NCBI RefSeq assembly: GCF_000340215.1
Contig: NW_006921535.1
Span: 2,383,122 to 2,447,121, forward strand
Source of the DNA: Pseudocercospora fijiensis CIRAD86
Lineage: Eukaryota; Ascomycota; Dothideomycetes; Mycosphaerellales; Mycosphaerellaceae
Direction of reading: 5' to 3'
Length of the DNA: 64,000 bases
Below the pieces are notes generated by a model. The model did no database searches. It had not been told where the DNA came from and was given only the letters and a program-made list of their open reading frames with translations. Made by a program: the position numbers and the translations under genes. This document shows positions 20,091 to 31,639 of the stretch, one piece after another; position 1 is the stretch's first letter; the number at the start of each line of letters is the position of its first letter.

Positions 20091-22445
20091 TGTGCTCGTA
20101 ACTTCCATTTCTATACTATACTACATTAGGTTTAGCGCTATTCGAGATCTCATTCTAGCGAAGCGCCTAACGACAAACCGTTCTAGGCGGGTGCAGGCTC
20201 GCCTATCTACCTACTAGTATATACATATTAGCTCGAATACCGCAACAACTATTACCCGTAGTATAGCACTTTATAGAGACGGTTCCTAGATAATTCAGTA
20301 ATTAAGGATATCCGCTATTTTAATAATACTATTGCTTTACAAATTCGAGAATTATTATTAGGAAACATGAATTGCTAGTCTCGCCTAACTCGTTTGTCTA
20401 CCCCTATATGCTTTATAATTAAATAAACGACACTCTATAGCGACAACAAATCGTCGGAGGTCTACCTTTCTAGTGCCCTCTACAACCTCCGCGTGTCTAT
20501 CTAATCTGTACTTCAGCCTATATAGTCGCTTTGATCTAGTAGGGGAAACTATCTCTTTAGTCCTTAGCATTTAGAACTTTAACCTATAGCCTAATATCGA
20601 CAAACGCAGTATAGGGTCTAAGAGTTTAAGTGTTATATAGGCTCCGCTATAGGTCCGTATGTCCGTAGAATAGGGTTCAGATTTCGACCTCGCCGCCGCC
20701 GCCGCTGCTACCGCTCTAACTCTTTAATTCCTCTAGCACTCGACTAGCGCTACGCTATACGGTATCTAATTCCTTTAGCACTCGATAGCGTCTAGTATAG
20801 CGTTTAACAAGCAGCGCCGTAAGCAGCGCGAAAATGAAAAGGCTACGCGCTAGAAGAAGCAGCGACTTAAGCGATAAGAACTATATTAAGCGCTATTGCT
20901 AGGTCGCTCTACTATTATACGCGTACGTCTAGACTTTAGCGTCGAGCTACTAATAAAGCTGCTACAATTAAAATCTAAATAGCTACGGCACTTCTAGCGA
21001 CGTATCGAGAAGATTACAGATCTAGAGACACCGCTTGCGCGTATATAGGAGTTAGTATAGCAAGCAGGCTAATTTAAGGAAACTGTCTAGTACTAGGCGG
21101 AGATTATTAAGAAAGGCTTAACCAAAATCCTCGAATTCAAGCACCCTAGTTTAGCATATACTCCGACTCTACCGCAAAAGTTAGTAATATATGCGCTTAT
21201 CTATAGCTAGAATAATATCCTATTTATTGCTCGTATAGGCGAGGGAAAGAGTCTACTATTCTAGGGCTTTATAATGCTAACTAGTATAATAACTATTTAA
21301 GTAGTTCTATTAAACCGCCTAGGCGCCGAACAAGTAGCAGCTATCGAGCGTATAGCTAGCAATACTAGTAATATCGTCTATTTAGTATATATCTCTACTA
21401 AGAGCAAGAAGATCGACCTAGGCATATTCGAGAATATCTAGAAAGGCAAGATCTAGTACCTATTACTTAGTCTAGAATAGGCAGCATTACCTTAATTCCT
21501 TTTCTTACTTAATAAACTAGAGGTCCGCGAGCGAGTCGGTCTAGTTATTATCGATAAGGCGTACCTAATCTACAACTAAGGTAAGCCTTCTAGTTTCTAA
21601 GGCGAATACTCGCAGGTCGGTTAAATGCGTAACCGCCTACGCATCGACACTAGTACGCTATTAGCATCGGCGACTATAGATAAAGAATGCACTAAGTATG
21701 CGATAAAGTATGCCGGTATACGTAAGGAAGGCCCTAACCCGTACGAGACTAAGATTATCCGTAGTAGCATCGATCGCCTAGAAATTATATATATTATTAA
21801 ATTTATCCCGAAGGAGTATCTAACCGACTACGACATACTATATATAGTAATCGATAATACCGTATCCTATCTACTAATTCCTAATAGAGAAGAGAAGGAG
21901 ATTACGAAGGGATTAGCAACACTATAGAATATGCGTAAGTCCTTAGTATTTATCGATAGCTATAAGTATATTACTAACTTTGTCGATATCGCCCGTAGCT
22001 AGTTGCTACATCTAACTAAGGATAATCCGGATCTAACTAAGAGGTACTAATATAGCCTAGTAGGTCTAGGCGTTAATGCTACCCGTACTATCTCCTTCTA
22101 TACTACGAGGGTGCTAAAGCCGGACTAGGACGACCGATACGACGAGTATTGCAAATTAGACTCCGCTATTCGTTATATAGCAGCTACTACTATAGCAAGC
22201 ATTAGGTTAGACGTACCTAATATCGCTAATGTATACTAATAGAAGTTTAATATTACTCGCAATCCTAGAGACCTTTAGTAGCGACTTAGTCGTATTGCTC
22301 GGCGACTAGCTCTATTAAATATAAAGGGCTTCTTCGATAAGCCGCACTTCTATCGACCTCGTGCATTCTTCTTCGTGCTATACTATACCGGAGATTATAT
22401 TAAGCGAATGCTAGAAGGCGCTAATATGCTTTCTATTCTTCTACT

Positions 22446-22522
22446 AATATAGATATAGTCGTAGTCGCAGTCGCGCGGTCGTAGTCGTAGTCGTAGTCGT
22501 AGTCGTAGTCGTAGTAGAGGTG
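22446..22522. repeat. (GTAGTC)n hexanucleotide array
   Basis: About ten copies of a GTAGTC-type hexamer, coding Ser-Arg repeats within the helicase frame. Confidence 0.7.
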
Positions 22523-23493
22523 CTTATAGCAGAGGCAGAGGCATATACACTGCCGGACCTAGTAGGTTGCGACAAGAGCTTCCTAGTAAGGATGTTAGTA
22601 GTGCGAGCGACTAAGACGATGTATATAGTAACGCTAATACCGATGCTAGAGATAGTGCTTCTAGAGGCCGTAAGGGCAAATCTAAGGAGAGTAATATATA
22701 GAATAAATCTAAGCTAGAGAGCCGGAAGAACATTCTAAAGGTCTTCTTAGGTACGCTAAACGATTACCTAAAGATACTAGGCCGCTGCTTTCGAGTAGTA
22801 ATAAATAAGCACTATAGAGAATACCTAACCTAGTTTCCGACCCTACTCGGCTAAGTAGATAGAAGAGATTGCTGCAACTTCTATAACACCGATCTAATAG
22901 CTAATCTACCTAAACTACTAGTTAAGCGCGTTAAGCTAGTTAACCTACTAGGTAAAGGTACAAGACCGAGCTTTAGGCTTAAGCATATTAAGAACTAGTG
23001 CTTAAAGAAGATTAATACCCTATACCCGCGTAAGAACCGCCTGTTTCGTATACTAGCTAGTATATATATAAAGGATAGGCTAATGTAGTCTATATCGGAG
23101 GTCTTCCTTCTAGCTCGGTTAATAGACATATAGGAGGATGTGAATCTTAGCAAAGATCGGTTACTATAGGTCGTACTAGAATTAAATAGATAGTAGTATA
23201 AGGATACGGATCTCGACGAGTTGCTTACTATTATTATTAGCATTGCTAAAGCTGTATACGCTAACTAGGATACCTATAAGGCAGAACAGAAGGCAAAGTA
23301 GGATGCTATAGCGAAGGCTATCGTAGATGCTACTAAATAGGTAGGAGAAGAAGAGGGTCCTAAAGGTAGTTTAGCCGATCTACATCTAGTAACCTATAGG
23401 ACTCTATAGCAGATAGAGGCAGAGTAGCGCAACCTAAACTAGTTATTAAGGCGATCTGCCTTTGCGAATACTATACGCTAGTCCGGTATATAG

Positions 23494-23583
23494 GGCAGCC
23501 TAGCTTAGCAGGCTTAACAGACTTAGTAGGCTTAGCAGACTTAGCAGGCTTAGTAGGCTTAGCAGGCTTAGCAGGCTTAGTAG
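23494..23583. repeat. 9-bp array CAGGCTTAG in the helicase frame
   Basis: About ten tandem copies of (C/T)AGGCTTAG or CAGACTTAG. They would encode a Gln-Ala-Gln tract before RIP turned many CAG into TAG. Confidence 0.75.
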
Positions 23584-23959
23584 ATACCTACTACGGCGGC
23601 GGTACCTTCTAACCCTCCTTCTAATAGCACTAATCCTACTAGGCCTTCTACCGACGTACTACTAGCTAGGAAGCGCTAACGCCGTAGTGCTTAGCTATTA
23701 GGCGCCCGTCGATCTGCCTCTGCCTCTACCTCTACCTCTGCCCTTGCCGAAGAAGAAGAAGAAGAAGAGATAACTGTCGATAAAGCAACCGAGCGGTTAA
23801 CACAAGCCTATATTAGTCGTCGTAGTAGTCGTAATATTCGCATTCCTACGGCTGCTAAGGGTCTATATAGCGAGGGCGCTCGTACGAGAAGTTTGAGTGC
23901 AGCAAGTAGTCGTAGTAGTAGAGTTAACGATAATATCCTATCCTAGTATCTACCGAGTA

Positions 23960-24240
23960 GGTAGTAGAGATTGGAATTGGCATTAGAATTAGAATTAGCA
24001 TTAGAATTGGCGCTAGCATTGGAATTGGAATTAGAATTAGTATTAGCTGTTAATATTCTGCGAGAGCATGCCTAGTTAAGCTGCTTCTACGAGAGCTAGC
24101 GCTAGAATTGGCGGTGAATTAGCGCTACAATTAGCGGTGAAATGGCACTAGAATTAGCACTAGAATTGGCACTAGAATTAGCACTAGAATTGGTATTTAA
24201 TAAGGTCCTTCCTTACTACCCTTCTATTATGTCCTTATAA
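23960..24240. repeat. GAATTGG/GAATTAG simple-sequence tract
   Basis: Imperfect hexamer repeats such as TTGGAATTAGAATTAGCA and GCACTAGAATTG across about 280 bases. Similar units recur at 24806-24856, flanking the satellite array. Confidence 0.65.
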
Positions 24241-24279
24241 GCTCGCTAAGTCCTTGTCCCCGAGAGCCGGCGTATAATA

Positions 24280-24800
24280 TAGGATACCTAGTTTAGCTGC
24301 TTCTACGAGAGCTAGCCTAGTTTAGCTGCTTCTACGAGCCGGCGTATAATATAGGATGCCTAGTTCAGCTGCTTCTGCGAGCCGGCGTATAATGTAGGAT
24401 GCCTAGTTTAGCTGCTTCTACGAGAGCTAGCCTAGTTTAGCTGCTTCTACGAGAGCCGGCGTATAATATAGGATGCCTAGTTTAGCTGCCTAGTTTAGCT
24501 ACTTCTGCGAGCCGGCGTATAATATAGGATGCCTAGTTTAGCTGCTTCTACGAGAGCTAGCCTAGTTTAGCTGCTTCTGCGAGAGCCGGCGTATAATGTA
24601 GGATGCCTAGTTTAGCTGCCTAGTTTAGCTGCTTCTACGAGCCGGCGTATAATATAGGATGCCTGCTTTAGCTGCTTCTACGAGAGCTAGCCTAGTTTAG
24701 CTGCTTCTGCGAGCCGGCGTGTAATATAGGATGCCTAGTTTAGCTACTTCTGCGAGAGCCGGCGTGTAATATAGGATGCCTAGTTGAGCTGCTTCTACGA
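24280..24800. repeat. Satellite-like array (about 36- and 70-bp higher-order units)
   Basis: At least ten copies of CCTAGTTTAGCTGCTTCTACGAG alternate with either AGCTAG or a CCGGCGTATAATATAGGATG segment. Copies differ mainly by A/G or C/T changes, as expected if the array expanded and was then hit by RIP. No coding role is seen. Confidence 0.8.
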
Positions 24801-24865
24801 GAGCTAGCGCTAGAATTGGCGCTAGAATTAGCGCTAGAATTGGCGCTGGAATTGGCATTTAATAA

Positions 24866-25100
24866 GGTCCTTCCTTACTACCCTTCTATTATGTCCTTAT
24901 AAGCTCGCTAAGCAGGCTCTTCTATTATATCCTTATAAGCTCGCTAAGCAGGCTCTTCTATTATATCCTTATAAGCTCGCTAAGCAGGCTTTTCTATCGT
25001 GTTCTTTGCGACGAGGGTTTATAGATAGTCGTAGGTATCGATAGTCGTATATATCGATAGTCGTATATGTCGATAGTCGTATATATCGATAGTATATAAG
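24866..25100. repeat. Two short direct arrays (35-bp and 16-bp units)
   Basis: CTTCTATTATATCCTTATAA followed by GCTCGCTAAGCAGG is repeated about four times at 24866-24995. After it, TATCGATAGTCGTATA is repeated about four times at 25030-25095. Confidence 0.7.
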
Positions 25101-25383
25101 AGCTAGGCGAGAAGCGTAAATTCGAGGAAGCGACAAGGATGCCGAGTCCCGCTAAGACCCCGGATTTAGTATAGCAGAGCGCTTAATTAGTAGGATTAAA
25201 CGTTACAGCTGCTTCCTTCCGCGCATTTATAATACCGACTTTACGACTTTTACGACTTTTATAATAGCATTACTAGTATACGTCGATTTAGCGCGTTTCT
25301 AGCAAATAGCACTAATAAAAGTATCTAACACGATAACGACGGCCGCCTTAGGCACTAAGAACCGCCTCCGAAACCCGAGAAGT

Positions 25384-25527
25384 TACTAATACTAGCGAGA
25401 AGTTACTAGCGAGAAGTTACTAGCGAGACTAGCGAGAAGTTACTAGCGAGACTAGCGAGACTAGCGAGACTAGCGAGACTAGCGAGACTAGCGAGACTAG
25501 CGAGACTAGCGAGACTAGCGAGACTAG
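25384..25527. repeat. 9-bp array ACTAGCGAG
   Basis: Around fifteen near-identical copies of ACTAGCGAG, with some carrying an extra AAGTT segment near the left end. Confidence 0.8.
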
Positions 25528-25529
25528 CA

Positions 25530-27440
25530 CTATACTTATTGCACCGTATGCTCTTATAGACACTATAATATATACGGCAAGGATAGATACGTAGGGCGAT
25601 AATATATATCGAGCGCTCGTAAAAGCACCCTTCGAGAAGCTATAACAGCCCTCTTACGTTAACGCCCTCTATTACTTAGACTCTCCCTAGAACGATTATT
25701 CCGATAACTAGTTACTATATAAGGTAGAGAAAACGAATAGTAGCGTCCGGGGATCTAATTAACTAGCGGTACTAAGCGGCTATAGAAGCACATACTCCGA
25801 AGCATACTAGAATTATATATAGCCTATATACTACGCGTAATGCGTAATAATTAACGCATTCTATTACTAACTATAGTACGTATAACCGAAGACAAGGTAT
25901 ATAGGACGGGACTTATTAAGCGAAATACGATAGCGATTGCTAAAGCGACATGCATTAGTTCCTAGACAACAATAGTATATAACCGCGCCCTTAGTATTAG
26001 AGACACCGTAAGAAAAGGGTTATCGAGCGCGTTGCAGTCGTATAGCAATGTTAATGCGCTTACTAGAAGAGGAGGCGCACTGTAGTCGGATAATAGTCTT
26101 AATACGCTCGGTTCGGATCGGTACGTACTGCAGTCGAATAGCAGTCTTAATACGCAAAGGGCTGTAGTCGTATAGCAGTACTGCAGTTATATAGCAGTAA
26201 AGACTAAGACTAAGACTAAGCGCCTTCGGGCTTAAGTACACTAGAGGCCCTTACGCACTAAGGTTATTATAACTAACAGTCCTAACGAAGGCGTTACGCC
26301 GACTTAACTAGATGCGTTCTCGAGAGCTATTATCCTATAAAGAATCCGAACGTAGGAAGCCTATAGCCGCTACTTAAGGTATACCTTACTAAAGAGTTTT
26401 TACCGAGTTAGGCCTATAGCAATACTACGAACCTATTAACCTACTTAGTCTATTAACCTACTTAGTAGGAGAGTCGCTATCGAGCCGCTACTTAAGGTAT
26501 ACCTTACTAAAGAGTTTTTACCGAGTCAGACCGTTAGCCGTATTATAGGTATACCTTACTAAAGAGTTTTTACCTCCGCTAATCTATCTGAGACCTCTAC
26601 AGTTTGTACTAAGACTGCGATGTTCTAACAACAACTATACTCTTTCGGTTAAATGCGCAGTCGGCGCCCGCTAAAGCTATAGAAACAACCTACTCGCTAG
26701 GAGAGTCGCCTTCGCAACGTCTTACTCGGCAAAGCCTATCGGAGACTTTAAAAGAAGGACTAAACAAACCACCTGCCGAGGAACCTTAACTAACTTAAGC
26801 GGTTCTATCGGTAGTAAGCCGTAGGACTAGTTAGGAGATAGTATTAATCGCTATAGAGCCACTTATATACGATAAAGAGGTATCGACACTATTATATATG
26901 CCGATAGCTAGTATATTGCTAGGGGTGTTAGTGTATTAGTATGTATAGAAGAAGAAGAAGAAGAAGAAGTTAAACTAGGAAGCGTAGGTCTATATTAGCG
27001 TATCGTAGGTAAGGTTTGCCTCTACTAATAGGATTGCGCTATTTAGCTACAATAGCAAGGCAACAATAACGGCTATATATTATCGCACTTTTAACGCAAC
27101 GTAATAGCCGCCGACTACTGCTAGTTGAATGCCTAAGGCTAGAATTGCTAGCGACAAGAGGCATAGGCAAGGACTTCGTATTAGGCTATAGCTAGCTAGT
27201 TTAAAAAGCTCTTCGGTACGATAATTACAACGACTATTTAGAATATGCTCTACGCTCGTTAGCCGACGCAGCTCTTTATTGAAATTACCGGAGGCCTCCT
27301 TTAGTATTAGGCGCTCTAAATTTATACAAACGCTAGTTATTAAGCTATTATCGTACGCCTAGCTAAACCCTTCGATTTTACAAGCATCCCCGACGAGGCA
27401 CGCACTCTAGTCTACCGCTACTACTTCGCCGCTAACCCCC
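25530..27440. other. RIP-degraded interior with three copies of a 40-bp repeat
   Basis: No domain is recognised on either strand. The segment CTTAAGGTATACCTTACTAA plus AGAGTTTTTACC occurs at about 26370, 26490 and 26535. It contains the palindrome TTAAGGTATACCTTA-like core, so it could form a hairpin. A run of GAAGAA lies at 26947-26970. Confidence 0.5.
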
Positions 27441-27665
27441 TAGTCTACGGAGCTATTAGCTATTAAGCCATTATCGTGCGCCTAGCCTAGCCTAGTTAGC
27501 TATTAAGCTATTATCGTACGCATAGCCTAGCTAGCTATTAAGCTATTATCGTACGCCTAGCTAAACCCTTCGTAGTTAGCTATCAAGCTATTATCGTACG
27601 CCTAGCCTAGCTAGCTATTAAGCAATTATCGTACGCCTAGCCTAGCTAGCTATTAAGGCACGCAC
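27440..27665. repeat. Array of AGCTATTAAGCTATTATCGT units
   Basis: About six copies of a 34- to 50-bp unit carrying AGCTATTAAGCTATTATCGT followed by ACGCCTAGCCTAGCT, separated by short variable spacers. A further partial copy lies upstream near 27340. Confidence 0.75.
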
Positions 27666-27778
27666 TCTAGTCTACCGCTACTACTTCAATCTAGAGCTGC
27701 TATAGGACAACGACGACATTATAGGCGTTAGTTTAGTGCTTGGACAAGAATAGTCCTACCTTAATACATTAAATATTA

Positions 27779-27836
27779 TGCTCTATGCTCTATGCTCTAT
27801 GCTCTATACTCTATACTCTATACTCTATACTCTGTT
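27779..27836. repeat. 7-bp microsatellite ATGCTCT/ATACTCT
   Basis: Eight tandem copies. The first are ATGCTCT and the later ATACTCT, a G-to-A (RIP-type) gradient along one array. Confidence 0.8.
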
Positions 27837-28149
27837 CCTTTAGAAGTTACTGCTACCCTTACTACTAAGGCTACCTATGCGTGCGAGGAGACCTATATTA
27901 GCTCCTTCTACTCTACCGTTGCTAGCGGCAGCGGCAGCGCCAGTTAGGTCCTAGGTTTCTATACCCTCGAAGAGCTAAGCAGTGCTATCTGCTAGCTAAA
28001 CCTATATATTATCTCGCTCTAGATTAAGTACTACATCCTCGATTAGACTATAATTAACCCTATCTAGGCGCTCTATAGCATTAGGGCCCTCTAAGGCATT
28101 AGATTCTAGCACCGTAGTACGGCCTCGAATGAAGTTCTAGTTAGTAGCG

Positions 28150-30900
28150 TTGAAGTTCTTAACGACTAATAGCATTTAATCCGCGCCGATATTCTATATA
28201 TCGTCTAAGAGCGTAAAGTCGCCGTACTACTACTTCGCGAACCTATCGATATGGATCTTATTAGCTCGATTAAATACGCCCGCGCTAATGTCCTTATTAG
28301 TATAGTAACTAGTCCGATAGACACTAGAATTCTCCTTAAACATATCGCGGATAAGGCGAGATAACTCTCGGTTTATCGATACTCGTTTAAAGGTAGCAGC
28401 AAGTCTATAAGTCGAATTAGTAAGGCGATTGTAGTCCTCGGATAGGGCATAGTTAATAAGCTCGATTATCTTATTACTACCGATAGTATAGCCCTTCTTT
28501 CTAGACTAATTGACTATTATAGTAGCAAGGACCGCCTTCTATAGGTCCTTAGTACCGCCCTTATTAAGGAGGAAATAGAAATAGGTTATTAGACGACTAT
28601 AGTTGCTCTGTCTAGCTCTAAGGAACATAGGGATCGTATAGTCTACGCATCGACGAAGGTAACCGACATCCTATATATAGACAGCATAGCGGACGCGTAG
28701 AAACAAGGAGATCTCCTTTATTAGTCTATATATAGAGGTAAAGGCCCTATCTAGCCTAGTTAGTATAGCGCTATTGTCGATAGAGGCAGGTCGATTAGGC
28801 ATTCCCTCCTATGCTTCTAGTAATAGGAGCAGCTTATGCATTTCCTTTAGGATGTCTATATACTTAGTAGCAGAGATCTTCTCGACAATAGCCTGCTTAA
28901 CGACCTTAGGCCGGGTCTAGTTACCTTTACTAGCAAGATCCTTAGAGATATAGCTACGGTTAACTATAATCTAGAGGAATACGGCGACAGTGCGGGCCTT
29001 AAAGCAACGCTTTAGCAGTCGCTGCATCCGGAAGAATTTTAGCGACTTTGGATTAACCTCTTTTATACCCTAGAAATCGACATTAGACAACAAAGAGAAG
29101 TCTATGCGGTTACCGGCCTTGTTCTTATTCTAATAGGTACAGAAAGGCGTAAAGCATAGGTTTATAAAGATGTAGAACTAAGCGGGCACTAGAAGGACAT
29201 ACTGCTTCCTATCGTATACAGCCTTATTCTCGATACCGCTAAAGATTATAGCTAGCATACGCTCGATAGTAAGCTAATTACTAACGTTGATAATTAACCT
29301 ATTGTCGAAGATCGGATTATCGGGCTTTAGACTAAGGTTGCCTTAGTAGATATCGTCGTACACTAAGGCAGTGCCCTTATTAGAGATCTCGTCATTCTAC
29401 GATAGAGGCATAGCTAGTAGCTAGGTCTTGCTACGGAAGCTATAGTTAATCTCCGGATATACTAGTTCTTCGACTAGATTGCCGGTATCCTTCGCTACCT
29501 TAAAGATCGTCTTAATCGCGTTACTAAACACATATATACAAGCTTCGTAGAGCTAGTGCATTTCGACTGCTATAACAGCATTATTATTGTCGATGTTTTA
29601 GATAATGTTCTTAGTTAGGACTAGCTTCGAGCGGTCTAGTATGTCCTACGTTAAACCCCCCTCTAGTATATCCTTATAGAGGGCGATATACGAGTTAGTA
29701 ATATTAACCTGTTTATTATTGTCGGCAATGTCCTATATTAGCGTTAGCAAGTGCTCTAGCATAGTAACCAATATCTATATACCTAATCCTTCCGCTTTGC
29801 TTAGCGATTAAAGTTATCGTAGCAGATCTACTAGATATACAACTTAGCCTACTCTAAGATCCTTAGCCGCTAAGTGTTAGCATTCTTCTTAATTAACGCC
29901 TAGATCGTCTTATACGAAGGAAGCAGGCCTATGCTATATAGGGTATCGATAAGCGGAGCTAGCAGGTTGCTAATATATACTAATAGAAGGCTAAGCGACT
30001 TTAGTATCTAGGAGGCCCGCTTTATTGCTATTAAATATACTACTATATATATAATCGTATAGATACGCTTCTGCATTATATTCCGCTTGTCCTCGAACGA
30101 TATTGCTCGCTATACGGTGTCCTTACGGGTATTTGGTAGCATAAAGTCCTTAAGTAGGCGGTACTAATTCGGAGCGATGTTATAGATTATATCGTATATG
30201 TCGGAGAGACGACGTAGTAGTACAAGGCTGTCTTCTAGCTTATACGCATTAAAGAACTTCTTGCTAACTAAGTTCTTAATCTTAGCTCGTAGCTACATAG
30301 CACTAATAAGATGCTCGTTTAGCAGTATATCTTAAACCGCCTATACACGCTTACGGTAGGTCTTAGTGCCCTCCTTACTAAACTACATAAATATTATCTT
30401 CTCTATTAGCAATTTAAGCTAACTAAGATGCTTTATAGCAAGGATATACTTCTACTTTAGGGTACGGCGCTAACTACGGACGCTAGTAGCGATAACGAGC
30501 TCGCCTTCGTTATCGCCTTTATTATTGCCTTTATTATCGCCTTTATTATCGCCTTTATTATCGTCTACTTCTTCTATCTCGTTAAGGCCGCGCTTACTAG
30601 GCCGCTATGCAGGCCGATCGTCGTTATTATTAGAGGCATTACTAGCACGGCGCTCTTCCTCTAACTCGCTCTCGCTCTACGACTCTTTATCTATATTAGC
30701 ATCCTCGTCCTTAGTTAGACTATTATTAACTAGCTAAGCGTATATAACATTCCGATTAGTGTTCCTTAGGCAGCGAGCAGACCGCTTAGGCGGTTAGCGG
30801 ACAGGCTAGCGTCGAGCAGCTAAGCGGTCTTTATCGCCTAGTATATACTTAGAGTTGTAATAATCGCTATAATACTAGCGCTAGCGGCGGCGGTCTTCGT
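28150..30900 (-). pseudogene. Long degenerate minus-strand gene, resembling DUF6589-type transposon proteins
   Basis: On the minus strand a frame with many TAG/TAA at probable Gln/Trp positions runs for more than 2.5 kb. It has an acidic Asn/Asp-Gly-Lys repeat region (about 30560-30510), then SKKFFNAYKLEDSLVLLRRL, MLPNTRKDTV-, KRNIMQKRIYTIIYIVVYLI and LPSYKTI-. Further downstream are ITYFYFLLNKGGTKDLQKAV and NKIIELINYALSEDYNRLTN. The order (coiled linker, helical block, then a segment with ITYFYFLLNKGGT) recalls the large uncharacterised fungal DUF6589 family found near mobile elements. This is recognition by feel only. It is convergent with the helicase gene. Confidence 0.35.
30512..30562. 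repeat. 9-bp in-frame array (TTATTATCGCC T)
   Basis: Four to five copies of TTATTATCGCCT-like units, encoding repeated Asp/Asn-Lys-Gly on the minus strand inside the degenerate gene. Confidence 0.7.
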
Positions 30901-31227
30901 CGAATAGACTAGCGAATATAGGACCTAACACATCTAGCAGATCTAACAGATCGGAAGTCTCTCCTAGCAGCGGTAGATCTTCTAAAGTAGCTATTTCTTC
31001 GTCTTCCTCGTCTAGTCGAGGTAGCAAGTCGACGTCTTATTCTTCGCTATAGCGGTCTAGCTTAGAGGTTAGTAGTACTTCTATTAGATAAGATAAGCTA
31101 TGCTAATTATCTCCGCTACGACGATTAAGCTTAGAAGTATTAGCTTAATTAGTTAAGTCGGAGCCGCTTATAGTATCGCTTATACTACTAGTGCTAGTAT
31201 TTATTAGCGCTCGAAGTAGTCGACTCG

Positions 31228-31256
31228 AGTAGCTAGCTAGCTAGCTAGCTAGCTAA
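31228..31256. repeat. (AGCT)n palindromic microsatellite
   Basis: Seven tandem copies of the self-complementary tetramer AGCT, capable of cruciform formation. Confidence 0.8.
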
Positions 31257-31639
31257 AGTCGCCTCCGCTATTTAGCTAGATCTTAATAATAAGAAGTCGT
31301 AGGGGGTTGCTTGTTACTGCAAAGTTAGTTAGGAATACTAGGTCTACGAGCTCGTAGGTATTTCGGATATATTAGAGGTAGTATATCTAGAGGCTTCTAA
31401 GCCGCTAGTAAATGCTATCGGCAGAGTAACGAGAACTTAGCACTACTACGCCGCACGCACTCGTATATAGCAAGAAAGTCGATCGCGAGTACTTTCTAAA
31501 GGGCCTCGAGTTAGTTTAGTTAAAAATAAAGGGGGGTATTACTACCGCTATTTCCGACGTAGGCGAGAACTCGATAGCGAGAAGTCGCGCGTAGGTACGT
31601 ATAGCGAAGAAGTTAGTCGGATAGCCCTAATTAAGGACC

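Larger units (their letters stand above)
20690..23960 (+). pseudogene. Degenerate RecQ/DEAH-like DNA helicase with low-complexity C-terminus
   Basis: The plus-strand frame reads a charged N-terminus and then helicase core motifs. Walker A is IARIGEGKSLLF at about 21226-21261. A box II remnant, LVIIDKAYLIY, lies at about 21545; Lys and Tyr in this box are the expected RIP products of the usual Glu and His codons. A C-terminal helicase-like segment, MRKSLVFIDSYKYITNFVDIA, lies at about 21930. After the core come a Ser/Arg repeat encoded by (GTAGTC)n near 22450-22520, a long helical region (VINKHYREYLTQFPTLLG-like), a Gln/Ala array at 23494-23583 and an acidic Glu run near 23750. RecQ-like helicases linked to mobile or subtelomeric DNA are known in fungi. 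Here it sits inside TIRs next to a transposase, so it may be cargo or a replication factor of the element. Confidence 0.6.

Noticed and set aside
20385..20570. Short uninterrupted frames inside RIP blocks (for example 20385-20570, 21625-21927, 26020-26241)
   Set aside because: They are chance gaps between RIP stops, or pieces of the larger degenerate genes, not independent genes.
24280..25527. CRISPR-like array
   Set aside because: Repeats are contiguous or nearly so, with no unique spacers of constant size and no cas genes, in a fungal RIP block. They are satellites or microsatellites.
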